64,000 bases of DNA, taken from positions 62,001-126,000 of the forward strand of contig NZ_QPMM01000008.1 in the NCBI RefSeq assembly GCF_003419895.1. The letters run 5' to 3'. Positions within the stretch are counted from its first letter, which is position 1; the number at the start of each line of letters is the position of its first letter. The position numbers were made by a program, and so were the translations under genes. The notes below the pieces were generated by a model. That model ran no database searches, was not told the origin of the DNA, and worked only from the letters and a program-made list of their open reading frames with translations. Positions 36,472-45,581 of the stretch are shown piece after piece. Origin of the DNA: Chitinophaga silvatica. GTDB lineage: Bacteria > Bacteroidota > Bacteroidia > Chitinophagales > Chitinophagaceae.

Positions 36472-37164
36472 ATGAAAAGCCTTGTGATCTTGCTGTTAAC
36501 AGCATGCAGTGTATTGTCGATTAACGCCCAAAATTGTAAAGGTTACTATTATCTTACCAACAATGCTGAAATCGAAATGACAATCTTCGATTCAAAAGAT
36601 AATGCAAGCGGAAAAACAGTTTATAAAGTTACCCGGGTCCGGAACACTGGTGACAGCACTATTTCAGATTTTACAAATAACTACTACGACAGGGATGCTC
36701 AATTATTAACTTCCGGAGAAGGACATTTCCGATGTTATGGATCGGGTGTGGTATTGGATATGAAAATGAGTATTCCATCCATGCAACAAATGGAGGATAT
36801 TAAAATTCCGGCGAAACCTAATAAAGCATATCTCGATTATCCGGCCGAAATGCAGGTCGGGCAACAATTGAAAGATGGCTTGTTTGAAATGACCGGTAAA
36901 ATGAACGGTGTAGACGTTGACGTTAGTTATAGTGTGAATAATCGAAAAGTTGCCGGTCAGGAAATGGTTACTACGCCGGCTGGCACCTGGACCTGCTACA
37001 AAATTGCGTATGATATTGATTTTGAAATGAGGATGATGGGAGCGGGGATTCCGATTCAATTTAGTGCGGTAGAATGGTTTGCTCCGGGATTCGGAACCGT
37101 GAAATCTGTTTCTATGAAAGATGGACAGTTGGTAGGAGCAACCTTAATAACCTCCGTTAAATGA
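36472..37164 (+). CDS. exported TapB/DUF3108-like protein
   Basis: Secreted beta-rich protein of 230 residues. ATG at 36472 starts a signal peptide (M-K-S-L-V-I-L-L-L-T-A-C...I-N-A-Q); the frame is open from a TTG at 36433 but that part is hydrophilic. The body alternates beta strands in the manner of DUF3108/TapB proteins, including Y-K-V-T-R-V-R-N-T-G-D-S and T-P-A-G-T-W-T-C-Y-K-I, ending with W-F-A-P-G-F-G-T-V-K-S. Function of the family is not established. It is monocistronic, ending at a strong terminator. The Cys in T-A-C-S sits inside the signal and might also be read as a lipobox. Confidence 0.75.
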   Translation: MKSLVILLLTACSVLSINAQNCKGYYYLTNNAEIEMTIFDSKDNASGKTVYKVTRVRNTGDSTISDFTNNYYDRDAQLLTSGEGHFRCYGSGVVLDMKMSIPSMQQMEDIKIPAKPNKAYLDYPAEMQVGQQLKDGLFEMTGKMNGVDVDVSYSVNNRKVAGQEMVTTPAGTWTCYKIAYDIDFEMRMMGAGIPIQFSAVEWFAPGFGTVKSVSMKDGQLVGATLITSVK

Positions 37165-37230
37165 TTTAAGAAGACCAATTCATAGAGGTTGGCTTAAACT
37201 AATTATATCTTTCAAAGGTACACTGGAATG

Positions 37231-37266
37231 GAAAAGGGCTGTCTCGAAGTGTGAGACAGCCCTTTT
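37231..37266. terminator. bidirectional terminator
   Basis: A 15-bp perfect stem (37231-37245 with 37252-37266) between two convergent gene ends, with A-rich and T-rich borders. Confidence 0.85.
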
Positions 37267-37285
37267 CTATATTTTCCTAAAACTA

Positions 37286-38149
37286 TTATTTAGCTAATAA
37301 TTTAGCCAGGCTATCTCTCCAATAAGGAATACTGATGCCGAAAGTAGTTTTAATTTTTTCTTTATTTAATACACTGTAAGCCGGGCGTTTTGCTGCTGTT
37401 TTATACTTATCTGATGTAACAGGCAAAATAGTGGTTGTAGCTTTTGTCATTTCTTTAATTGCTACAGCGAAATCGAACCAACTGGTAACCCCTTCGTTGC
37501 TATAATGATATATACCACCGATGGCAGTTTCAGGATTTGCCGCTTTAAAATTGATAACCTCAATAATAGCAGCAGCCAGGTCACCTGCATAGGTAGGGGT
37601 TCCTACCTGATCATATACCACGGTAAGTTCTGGTCTCTCCTGCATTAATTCCTGCATTCTTTTTACAAAGTTTACAGCAAATTCAGAATACAGCCAGGAA
37701 GTACGAATGACGATGGTATCAGGGTTATAACCTATTGCAGCAGCTTCTCCTCTTACTTTTGAAGCACCATAAATCGTTTCAGGATCGGTGTCATCTTCTT
37801 CGGTATATGGAACATTCTGACGACCACTGAATACATAATCTGTAGAGATATGTATTAGCTGAGCGTTGTAACGTGCGCATATTTCAGCTAATGACAACAC
37901 GGCCTGGAAGTTTAGCAGAAATGCATTGTCTTCTTCCTGCTCTGCCTTGTCTACCGCTGTATAGGCAGCACAATTGATGCAGGCATCAATTTGCTGAGCT
38001 GCAAAATATGAATCTAAAGCAGTTGCATCTGTAATATCCAGGTCTTCATAATCTGTAAACAGAAAGTTGAGTGCTGGATAGTTATTTGCTAACTGTTTAA
38101 GTGATTGCCCAAGTTGTCCGTTTCCTCCGGTTACAAGAATATTTTTCAT
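37286..38149 (-). CDS. rfbD: dTDP-4-dehydrorhamnose reductase
   Basis: Cytoplasmic NAD(P)H-dependent reductase making dTDP-L-rhamnose, the last step of that pathway. Rossmann start I-L-V-T-G-G-N-G-Q-L-G-Q, then S-T-D-Y-V-F-S-G and Y-G-A-S-K-V-R-G-E with the catalytic Tyr-Lys, and I-R-T-S-W-L-Y. Length 287 is normal. It closes a minus-strand operon with rfbC and rfbB (gaps 9 and 5 bp). rfbA, the thymidylyltransferase that starts the pathway, is not in the window. Rhamnose probably goes into surface polysaccharide. Confidence 0.95.
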   Translation of the reverse strand: MKNILVTGGNGQLGQSLKQLANNYPALNFLFTDYEDLDITDATALDSYFAAQQIDACINCAAYTAVDKAEQEEDNAFLLNFQAVLSLAEICARYNAQLIHISTDYVFSGRQNVPYTEEDDTDPETIYGASKVRGEAAAIGYNPDTIVIRTSWLYSEFAVNFVKRMQELMQERPELTVVYDQVGTPTYAGDLAAAIIEVINFKAANPETAIGGIYHYSNEGVTSWFDFAVAIKEMTKATTTILPVTSDKYKTAAKRPAYSVLNKEKIKTTFGISIPYWRDSLAKLLAK

Positions 38150-38158
38150 ACTTTAAGA

Positions 38159-38719
38159 TCAACTGTTAAATACAAAGTTGTGGTGAATATCAGCCAATTT
38201 AGGTAGAATCTGATCTTTTTCTGAAACTATTGCGTCATTAAGATCAATTCCCCAATCGATGTTCAGTGCCGGATCATTATAAATGATACCACCTTCGCTG
38301 GCTTTATGATAGAAATTATCACATTTATACATTACTTCAGCCGTTTCACTTGTTACTGCATATCCGTGTGCAAAACCTTTTGGCACGAGTAGCTGTAGTT
38401 TATTTTCTGCACTTAATTCAATAGTAAATGATTTCCCGTAGGTAGGAGAGCCTTTACGAATATCAACTACAACATCGATAATCCGTCCTTCCAATACACG
38501 TATTAATTTGGTTTGAGCATAAGGCTCCAATTGGTAATGCAGGCCTCTTAATACACCATAGGTAGATCTGGCTTGATTGTCCTGAACAAAGTTGTATTCA
38601 AGCCCGTTGGCTTTAAAAGTGTTGGCATTATAGCTTTCAAAGAAATAGCCTCTGTTATCCCCAAATACTGTTGGTTCGAAGATTAAAAGGTCGGCTATTC
38701 CGGTTTGCAGAAAAGGCAT
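38159..38719 (-). CDS. rfbC: dTDP-4-dehydrorhamnose 3,5-epimerase
   Basis: Cupin-fold epimerase of the dTDP-L-rhamnose pathway. Signatures are D-N-R-G-Y-F-F-E-S-Y, V-L-R-G-L-H-Y-Q-L (catalytic His region), V-D-I-R-K-G-S-P-T-Y-G and P-K-G-F-A-H-G-Y-A-V. Length 186 fits. It lies between rfbB and rfbD. Confidence 0.97.
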   Translation of the reverse strand: MPFLQTGIADLLIFEPTVFGDNRGYFFESYNANTFKANGLEYNFVQDNQARSTYGVLRGLHYQLEPYAQTKLIRVLEGRIIDVVVDIRKGSPTYGKSFTIELSAENKLQLLVPKGFAHGYAVTSETAEVMYKCDNFYHKASEGGIIYNDPALNIDWGIDLNDAIVSEKDQILPKLADIHHNFVFNS

Positions 38720-38724
38720 GTAGG

Positions 38725-39780
38725 TTATCGTGTTTGATATTGTTCCTCGTAATATTGTTGATAAGCCCCGCTGGTTACGTTGGTAAGCCAGCTTTCATTT
38801 TGTAAATACCAATCAACAGTTTTTTCCAGGCCTTCTTCGAATTGTAAAGAAGGTTCCCATCCCAATTCCTTGTTCAGTTTTGTAGCATCAATGGCATATC
38901 TTAAATCGTGGCCCGCTCTGTCTTTTACAAAAGTAATGAGTTGTGCAGAAGCCCCTTCTTTACGATTTAACTTCTTATCCATTATTTTACATAAAAGCTG
39001 AATCAAATCAATGTTTTTCCATTCATTGAAACCTCCAACATTATAGGTTTCACCATTTTTGCCATGATGGAAAATGGTATCAATAGCTCTGGCATGATCG
39101 TTCACAAATAACCAATCTCTTACATTTTCACCTTTACCATAAACAGGTACCGGTTTATTATTCTTGATGTTATGAATGGCTAATGGGATCAATTTTTCCG
39201 GGAAGTGGTGAGAACCGTAATTATTGGAACAATTAGAAATAACAACCGGTAGATGATAGGTATGATGATAAGCCATTACAAAATGATCCGAACTAGCTTT
39301 GGATGCTGAGTATGGAGATCTGGGATCATAAGCAGTAGTTTCAACAAAGAAACCTTCTTCGCCTAAAGAGCCATATACTTCATCGGTTGATACATGGTAG
39401 AAAAGTTTTCCTTCCATATTATCACTCCAGTGCTTTTTAGCATTATTAAGCAATACTGCTGTTCCCAGAACATTGGTCTTAATAAACGCAAGAGGGTCCA
39501 TGATCGAGCGATCTACATGGCTCTCTGCAGCTAGGTGAATAACTCCGTCAAATTTATACTTTTCAAAAAGTTCGTTGACTCTGGTGTCGTCTGTAATATC
39601 TCCTTTCTCAAAAATATAATTAGGCTTATCCTGAATATCTGTAAGGTTTTCCAGATTCCCGGCATAAGTAAGGGCATCCATGTTCACAATTTCATATGAT
39701 GGATATTTATTCACAAATAATCTTACCACATGTGAACCAATGAAGCCTGCACCTCCAGTGATCAAGAGTTTCCTTTTCAT
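38725..39780 (-). CDS. rfbB: dTDP-glucose 4,6-dehydratase
   Basis: NAD-dependent short-chain dehydratase, second step of dTDP-L-rhamnose synthesis. G-G-A-G-F-I-G-S-H at the N-terminus, H-L-A-A-E-S-H-V-D-R-S, S-T-D-E-V-Y-G and the catalytic Y-S-A-S-K are present. Length 351 is normal. It is read with rfbC and rfbD, 12 bp after the UDP-xylose synthase gene, so both sugar pathways share one transcript. Confidence 0.96.
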   Translation of the reverse strand: MKRKLLITGGAGFIGSHVVRLFVNKYPSYEIVNMDALTYAGNLENLTDIQDKPNYIFEKGDITDDTRVNELFEKYKFDGVIHLAAESHVDRSIMDPLAFIKTNVLGTAVLLNNAKKHWSDNMEGKLFYHVSTDEVYGSLGEEGFFVETTAYDPRSPYSASKASSDHFVMAYHHTYHLPVVISNCSNNYGSHHFPEKLIPLAIHNIKNNKPVPVYGKGENVRDWLFVNDHARAIDTIFHHGKNGETYNVGGFNEWKNIDLIQLLCKIMDKKLNRKEGASAQLITFVKDRAGHDLRYAIDATKLNKELGWEPSLQFEEGLEKTVDWYLQNESWLTNVTSGAYQQYYEEQYQTR

Positions 39781-39792
39781 TAACGAAATTAT

Positions 39793-40743
39793 TTAGCTGT
39801 TACTTAATAAAGCTGTTTTAAAATATTCATAGGTGATCCTCAAACCATCCTGACGACTAACTTTTGGTTCCCATCCGAGAATTGAACGGGCTTTGGTAAT
39901 GTCTGGCTGGCGTTGTTTTGGATCATCTTTTGGTAATGGATGATAAACAATTTTTTGTTTACTTCCTGTTAATGCGATGATTTCCTCAGCAAACTGTTGT
40001 AAAGTTATTTCCTGTGGATTTCCAATATTAACAGGCAAATGATAGTCAGATAATAATAATCGGTAAATTCCTTCGATCAAATCATCAACATAACAAAAAG
40101 ATCGTGTCTGACTTCCATCACCAAATACTGTAAGATCCTGTCCATTCAATGCCTGACTCATAAATGCAGGTAATGCCCTACCATCATTGAGACGCATTCT
40201 CGGACCATAAGTGTTGAAGATACGAACTATGCGTGTATCTACTCCATGGAAATTATGATATGCCATTGTAATTGATTCCAGGAATCTTTTGGCTTCGTCA
40301 TAAACGCCTCTCGGACCTACAGGATTTACATTCCCCCAGTATTCTTCCGGTTGAGGATGAACCGTAGGATCTCCGTATACTTCAGATGTTGAAGCAACTA
40401 ATATTCTTGCTTTTTTATCTTTTGCTAACCCTAAGAGATTATGTGTACCTAATGCTCCTACCTTTAAAGTTTGGATAGGCATCTTCAGATAATCAATAGG
40501 ACTTGCAGGGGATGCAAAGTTCAGAATATAATCCAGCTTTCCGGGAACATGAACAAATTTTGTTACATCATGATGATAGTATTCAAAATTTGGAAGAGGA
40601 AATAAATGTTCTATGTTTTTAATATTGCCGGTTAGCAGGTTATCCATCGCAATAACGTGATAGCCTTCTTTTACAAATCTATCGCAGAGATGTGACCCAA
40701 GAAATCCTGCACCTCCTGCTATTAGTATTCTTTTAGTTTCCAT
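39793..40743 (-). CDS. UDP-glucuronate decarboxylase (UDP-xylose synthase)
   Basis: NAD-dependent enzyme turning UDP-glucuronate into UDP-xylose. It starts [14 protein letters not shown] and carries F-A-S-P-A-S-P, the UXS hallmark, plus S-T-S-E-V-Y-G-D-P and the catalytic Tyr-Lys in Y-D-E-A-K. At 316 residues it is the short bacterial UXS form. The upstream gene (UDP-glucose dehydrogenase) makes its substrate, 13 bp away in the same operon. This supports xylose or a derived sugar in the surface glycan. Confidence 0.93.
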   Translation of the reverse strand: METKRILIAGGAGFLGSHLCDRFVKEGYHVIAMDNLLTGNIKNIEHLFPLPNFEYYHHDVTKFVHVPGKLDYILNFASPASPIDYLKMPIQTLKVGALGTHNLLGLAKDKKARILVASTSEVYGDPTVHPQPEEYWGNVNPVGPRGVYDEAKRFLESITMAYHNFHGVDTRIVRIFNTYGPRMRLNDGRALPAFMSQALNGQDLTVFGDGSQTRSFCYVDDLIEGIYRLLLSDYHLPVNIGNPQEITLQQFAEEIIALTGSKQKIVYHPLPKDDPKQRQPDITKARSILGWEPKVSRQDGLRITYEYFKTALLSNS

Positions 40744-40756
40744 GGCATATTAAGAT

Positions 40757-42070
40757 TTAAAGGATAGATGGAGTGCGTCCAACACTTTCGTAATGATATC
40801 CGAGTTCTTTCATTCTGCTGACTTCAAAAAGATTTCTACCATCGAAGATGGCCTTATTGTTCAATGCAGTTCCAATCTTATTAAAATCAGGAGTTCTGAA
40901 AACACTCCATTCTGTAGCAATTATTAATGCATCTGCATTTTCCAAACAGGTATACTGATGTTCTGAATAGGTAATTTTATCTCCAATTACCTGCTGCACA
41001 TTCTTCATTGCTTCAGGATCAAATGCAGTAACTGTAGCTCCGGCCTCCAGCAATGCATTGATAATATATAATGCTGGTGCTTCCCTGATGTCATCTGTGT
41101 TTGGTTTGAATGCCAGACCCCATATTGCGAAGTGCTTACCTTTCAGATCATTATTAAAGAATGCCTTAATCTTTGGAATTAAAAAGAGCTTTTGCAACTC
41201 ATTTACTTCCATTACTGCATTTAATATTTTGAAATCATAAGCTGCATCTTCAGAGGACTTAACCAGGGCCTGTACATCCTTAGGAAAGCAGCTCCCTCCA
41301 TATCCAATACCAGGAAACAAAAATCTTTTTCCTATACGGTCATCACTTCCCATACCTCTGCGTACCATATCCACATCTGCTCCTAATTTTTCGCAAAGGA
41401 TAGCTATTTCATTCATAAATGAAATCTTGGTAGCCAGGAAAGAATTAGCTGCATATTTTGTAAGTTCTGCAGATTTTTCGTCCATGTATATGATAGGATT
41501 TCCCTGTCTTACAAATGGAGCGTACAGATCTCCCATTACTTTTCTTGCTCTGTCGGAACAAGTGCCTATTACAACGCGGTCGGGTTTCATGAAATCATCA
41601 ACTGCCACACCCTCTCTTAAGAACTCCGGATTGGAGACTACATCAAAAGGAGTTTTACAGTTTTTGGCAATAGCGGCTATAACTTTCTCCGCTGTACCTA
41701 CAGGTACGGTGCTTTTGTCGACAATCACCTTGTAATCTGTCATGATCTTCCCCAATTGCTCTGCCACATTCAGTACAAATGATAAATCTGCTGCCCCGTC
41801 GGCTCCCGGAGGTGTAGGTAATGCCAGAAAAATAACTTCAGCTTCTTTAATACCTTCTTCCAGATTGGTAGTAAAAAACAGACGTTCTTCTTTCAGATTT
41901 CTCTCGAAAAGTTTCTCTAATCCAGGTTCATAGATTGTAACCTGGCCTTCTGATAACTTTTTTACTTTGTTGGCATCAATGTCCACACAGGTTACTTCAT
42001 TACCCGTTTCGGCAAAACAAGTACCAGTTACAAGACCTACGTAACCAGTACCCACTACTGTAATTTTCAT
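40757..42070 (-). CDS. ugd: UDP-glucose 6-dehydrogenase
   Basis: NAD-dependent four-electron oxidation of UDP-glucose to UDP-glucuronate. V-G-T-G-Y-V-G-L-V-T-G at the N-terminus binds NAD; the catalytic Cys is in G-Y-G-G-S-C-F-P-K-D; the C-terminal part has W-G-L-A-F-K-P-N-T-D-D-I-R-E-A-P. Length 437 is normal. Its start overlaps the stop of the upstream aminotransferase gene by 4 bp (ATGA), which implies translational coupling. Confidence 0.97.
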   Translation of the reverse strand: MKITVVGTGYVGLVTGTCFAETGNEVTCVDIDANKVKKLSEGQVTIYEPGLEKLFERNLKEERLFFTTNLEEGIKEAEVIFLALPTPPGADGAADLSFVLNVAEQLGKIMTDYKVIVDKSTVPVGTAEKVIAAIAKNCKTPFDVVSNPEFLREGVAVDDFMKPDRVVIGTCSDRARKVMGDLYAPFVRQGNPIIYMDEKSAELTKYAANSFLATKISFMNEIAILCEKLGADVDMVRRGMGSDDRIGKRFLFPGIGYGGSCFPKDVQALVKSSEDAAYDFKILNAVMEVNELQKLFLIPKIKAFFNNDLKGKHFAIWGLAFKPNTDDIREAPALYIINALLEAGATVTAFDPEAMKNVQQVIGDKITYSEHQYTCLENADALIIATEWSVFRTPDFNKIGTALNNKAIFDGRNLFEVSRMKELGYHYESVGRTPSIL

Positions 42071-43203
42071 GAGGGGGTGTTTAAAAATGTTTTAATTGAC
42101 TGAATTATATAATCCAGTTGATCTTGATCCATTTCAGTGTGTATCGGTAAGGAAATCACCCTATGGGTGAGTTGATCGGTAACAGGTAGATTAAATTCAG
42201 CCCCTCCAAAATCGGCAAACATTTTCTGACGGTGAGCCGGAACAGGATAGTAAATCATAGCCGGAATGCCTTTTGATGCAAGGTATTCCTGCAATTTATT
42301 TCTATCGGCGCCAACCAGTTGCAGTGTATACTGATGAAAAACATGATAGTTGTTGGCTGCACGATATGGGGTAATAATAGACGGAACATCTGCAAACCCA
42401 GCATCGTAAGCATCTGCAACAGCTCTGCGCGCTTCAATATACTGATCCAATAATGGTAATTTGATGTTTAAAACAGCCGCCTGAACTGAATCGAGTCTTG
42501 AATTGCAACCTACTACATCATGATAATAACGGGCCGATTGTCCGTGATTTGCCACCATTTTCAATTTAGCCGCTAATTCATCATCATTGGTAAAGATGGC
42601 TCCGCCATCTCCGTAACAACCCAGGTTCTTTGACGGGAAAAATGAAGTACAGCCAATATGACCAATAGTACCTGCTTTTTTACGACTTCCATCAGCAAAC
42701 GTATAATCAGCACCGATTGCCTGTGCATTATCTTCAATTACATAAAGATTATGCCTGGCCGCTAAAGCCATTAATGGCTCCATATCAGTTACTTGTCCGT
42801 ATAAATGTACAGGAACTATAGCTTTGGTTTTTGGGGTAATTGCTTTTTCAATTGCTGCAACATCCAAACAATAGGTTTTAGGATCAATATCCACAAACAC
42901 AGGTTTCAATCTTAATAAAGCAATTACTTCTGCTGTTGCAATAAACGTGAAAGATGGGGTGATCACTTCATCCCCAGGTTCCAACCCTAAGGCCATCATG
43001 GCTATTTGTAAGGCATCAGTACCATTTGCACAAGGTATCACATGCTTCACGTCCAGATACGATTGCAGTTCTCCTGAAAACTGCTGAACGGCGCTTCCAT
43101 TAATAAAAGCGGTGCTGTTCAGTACTTCCTCGATGGCTGCATCTACCTGGGGTTTAATCTTATTATACTGGCGTTTCAAATCTACCATCTGAATAGGAAC
43201 CAT
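42067..43203 (-). CDS. DegT/DnrJ/EryC1-family sugar aminotransferase
   Basis: PLP-dependent transaminase acting on a nucleotide-linked keto sugar. The Schiff-base Lys is in F-F-P-S-K-N-L-G-C-Y-G-D-G-G, with V-P-V-H-L-Y-G-Q and the acidic E-D-N-A-Q. ATG at 43203 (M-V-P-I-Q-M-V-D-L-K) is preferred; the frame extends 12 codons upstream. The protein resembles WbpE-type enzymes, which aminate UDP-3-keto-GlcNAc-uronate, and ugd directly downstream makes a UDP-uronate; the exact substrate is inferred. It is the first gene of the operon, with a -7 box TAAATTTG at 43237-43244 (minus). Confidence 0.9.
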   Translation of the reverse strand: MVPIQMVDLKRQYNKIKPQVDAAIEEVLNSTAFINGSAVQQFSGELQSYLDVKHVIPCANGTDALQIAMMALGLEPGDEVITPSFTFIATAEVIALLRLKPVFVDIDPKTYCLDVAAIEKAITPKTKAIVPVHLYGQVTDMEPLMALAARHNLYVIEDNAQAIGADYTFADGSRKKAGTIGHIGCTSFFPSKNLGCYGDGGAIFTNDDELAAKLKMVANHGQSARYYHDVVGCNSRLDSVQAAVLNIKLPLLDQYIEARRAVADAYDAGFADVPSIITPYRAANNYHVFHQYTLQLVGADRNKLQEYLASKGIPAMIYYPVPAHRQKMFADFGGAEFNLPVTDQLTHRVISLPIHTEMDQDQLDYIIQSIKTFLNTPS

Positions 43204-43236
43204 ATGATCGTATATTTTTATTTTGTTTAAAGTGTG

Positions 43237-43276
43237 CAAATTTACAAATTTTGGGATTGGTAAGGGAGTATCTTTG
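43237..43276. promoter_or_regulatory. divergent promoter region: sugar-nucleotide operon and waaA
   Basis: TAAATTTG on the minus strand (43237-43244) and TATCTTTG on the plus strand (43269-43276) are both perfect -7 boxes, 34 and 40 bp before the respective starts. No well-spaced -33 box was found for either. Confidence 0.45.
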
Positions 43277-43315
43277 CCCGCAACAAGAAATTCAGGTAAA
43301 AGTACGTATTCTATT

Positions 43316-44575
43316 ATGTTAGGAACCGGGATATATAATACAGGCCTTCAATTATACCAATTTGTAGTGCGGATTGCCGCTATGGCAGGCAAAAGCAAAG
43401 CCCGGAAATGGCTTGATGGCCGAAAAGACTGGCAAAACAAGTTGTCGGCAGCCCAATTGGGCGATGGTAGCACCATTTGGGTACATGCCGCTTCCCTGGG
43501 TGAATTTGAACAGGGCCGCCCGGTACTGGAGGCCTTACGCAAAAATTACCCTGCCAATAAAATTTTGTTAACTTTTTTCTCCCCTTCCGGGTACGAGGTG
43601 CGAAAAGACTACCAAGGTGCTGATTTTGTATGCTATCTTCCGCTGGATACTGCAAAAAATGCCCGGGAATTTATTGAAATTATCAAGCCCGCTCTTGCCA
43701 TCTTTATAAAGTACGAATTCTGGTATCATTATCTGACCACTTTGCATGCCCGAAACGTACCAACTTTACTGGTTTCCGGGATTTTTCGGCCAGATCAGAT
43801 CTTCTTTAAAGGATATGGCTCCATGTTCAAAAAGTTACTTAAGCAGCTTACCCATATTTTCGTTCAGAACCCTACCTCATTGGATTTGCTCAGAAATATA
43901 GGGATAAACCAGGTTACGGTAAGCGGCGATACGAGGTTCGACAGAGTAGCCGATCTGTTGAAAGAACAACGTTCTGTTCCTGAAATTGAAAGCTTGTCGG
44001 ATAACCGTCTTATTGTTGCCGGGAGTACCTGGCCGGAAGATGAAAAGCTACTTAGTCAGTGGTGGCAACAACATCAACCCTCCAATACCTGCTTGATTCT
44101 TGCCCCCCATGAAATTCATGAAGAGCATTTACAGGCTATTGAAAATCTTTTCCCCGATGCTATCAGGTTTTCCCTTTTTAAAACTCAACCTGCTACTAAG
44201 CCTAAAGTATTGATTATCGATAATATAGGCATGCTAACCATCTTATACAGGTATGCATATCTATCCTATGTTGGTGGTGGATTGGCAAAAGGGGGGATTC
44301 ATAATGTGCTGGAACCAGCTGTTTATAGTAAACCTGTGATTATTGGCCCTGTCTATGACAAGTATTTTGAAGCTGTTGAATTGGTAGCTGCAGGTGGTGC
44401 CGCAGTAGTAACAGATTTACAATCTCTTTCCCAGATATTGGAAAAATTGTTCACAGAGCCTGAATTCTACTCGAAAATGGCTGCTACGGCAGGAAAATAT
44501 GTTCAACAAAATATCGGAGCTACTGAAAAAGTACTCACCTACATTCAGGAGAAGCGTTTTCTTAGTAAAGCATAG
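43316..44575 (+). CDS. waaA: Kdo transferase (lipid A glycosylation)
   Basis: Inner-membrane-associated enzyme that adds 3-deoxy-D-manno-octulosonate to lipid A precursor. ATG at 43316 (M-L-G-T-G-I-Y-N-T-G-L-Q) lies 40 bp downstream of a plus-strand -7 box; the longer frame from 43223 would start upstream of it. Signatures are H-A-A-S-L-G-E-F-E-Q-G-R-P, T-F-F-S-P-S-G-Y-E-V, and in the second half A-G-S-T-W-P-E-D-E and G-G-G-L-A-K-G-G-I-H-N-V-L-E-P-A. Length 419 is normal. Its end overlaps a convergent gene by 31 bp. It fits LPS assembly next to sugar-nucleotide genes. Confidence 0.95.
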   Translation: MLGTGIYNTGLQLYQFVVRIAAMAGKSKARKWLDGRKDWQNKLSAAQLGDGSTIWVHAASLGEFEQGRPVLEALRKNYPANKILLTFFSPSGYEVRKDYQGADFVCYLPLDTAKNAREFIEIIKPALAIFIKYEFWYHYLTTLHARNVPTLLVSGIFRPDQIFFKGYGSMFKKLLKQLTHIFVQNPTSLDLLRNIGINQVTVSGDTRFDRVADLLKEQRSVPEIESLSDNRLIVAGSTWPEDEKLLSQWWQQHQPSNTCLILAPHEIHEEHLQAIENLFPDAIRFSLFKTQPATKPKVLIIDNIGMLTILYRYAYLSYVGGGLAKGGIHNVLEPAVYSKPVIIGPVYDKYFEAVELVAAGGAAVVTDLQSLSQILEKLFTEPEFYSKMAATAGKYVQQNIGATEKVLTYIQEKRFLSKA

Positions 44576-45492
44576 AATTGCTGTACCAATTTGTGATCAT
44601 CCTGCCAACCCTGAATAATCTTGATTTCGCGCTGAAGCCAGTAATCGGCTTCCTGAAGTGTTGTGAAATCGTTGAGTGTTTTAATGGAACGCTCGTATAA
44701 ATCCCTGTCTCCATTAAACAAATCTTCTATAAACTGATACTTGTCGTTAATCCCAATTGCCTGGCGAAGGTCTTTTATTGGTATTTCGCCTAGTTTTTGT
44801 GCCAGTTCCTGTTTTTCGAGGCGCAGACGGTCGTTCAGTGATTGACCGGTAGATTCTTTAACCTCTTTTACCTCCTTAGTTTCAGGAGTAGGATCAAATA
44901 ATGTGGCTTGCGATCTGGCAGGTGCAGGTATTGGTGTTTCTATAACTTTAGTAACAGGCGGAGGAGGAGGTGGTTCAGGAGCGGTAGTCTGTTTGGCAAA
45001 TACAGAATTGAGGTCTGTAATCTCATGGGCCTTGGCAGCTGTGTTGATATCTACTACATCAGATGTTTTATAGGCAGAATTGATATCTTCTGTTTCCCTC
45101 ACCTGGTTGTTGAGCTCCGTTACAGGAATTACCTTCTCAATATGTTTGGGAGCAGGTGTTTCTGCCTCTTTATAAGGGTAAGTGGTATTATTGTTTACTG
45201 CAATGTTAATATCTTCTGCCTTAGGAACCGGAGCGGCCACAGGATTATTTGACGGTAATGTTGTAGTTTGCGCCTCTGTTTCAGTAGTTGAAACGGCAAC
45301 AGTTATAGGTTGCTGAGAGGGTAAAATAACTGCAACGTTAGCGTGTTTGTCGAGTTGCTCGAGGTGTTGAAGGGTACGTACACGTAATACTTCTGCCTGC
45401 AACAATTGCACATAATAGGAAATCGTTGCCAGGTCTGCTCCGGAATTTTTCAATTCCAGCAATTTTTCAATTAATGCACTAATTTTTTCCAT
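44545..45492 (-). CDS. conserved hypothetical protein with DIN-motif linker
   Basis: 315-residue cytoplasmic protein. Residues 1-50 are helical; 55-215 are a low-complexity Pro/Thr/Glu linker with six consecutive Pro near 174-179; about 232-315 form a compact domain (I-K-D-L-R-Q-A-I-G-I-N-D-K-Y-Q-F-I-E-D-L-F) found widely in Bacteroidota hypothetical proteins. The linker has five short [acidic/T/V]-[DE]-[IL]-N motifs, at 93, 125, 135, 147 and 159, the last three exactly 12 residues apart. Function is unknown. It overlaps the waaA 3' end by 31 bp on the opposite strand. Confidence 0.75.
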   Translation of the reverse strand: MEKISALIEKLLELKNSGADLATISYYVQLLQAEVLRVRTLQHLEQLDKHANVAVILPSQQPITVAVSTTETEAQTTTLPSNNPVAAPVPKAEDINIAVNNNTTYPYKEAETPAPKHIEKVIPVTELNNQVRETEDINSAYKTSDVVDINTAAKAHEITDLNSVFAKQTTAPEPPPPPPVTKVIETPIPAPARSQATLFDPTPETKEVKEVKESTGQSLNDRLRLEKQELAQKLGEIPIKDLRQAIGINDKYQFIEDLFNGDRDLYERSIKTLNDFTTLQEADYWLQREIKIIQGWQDDHKLVQQFYALLRKRFS

Positions 45493-45581
45493 GCCTTAAT
45501 TGTTAACGTTAATAGGTAGGAAATATTTCATTTTTATAAAAATAGAATATTTCAATTAATTAATAATCAAATTACTACAAT

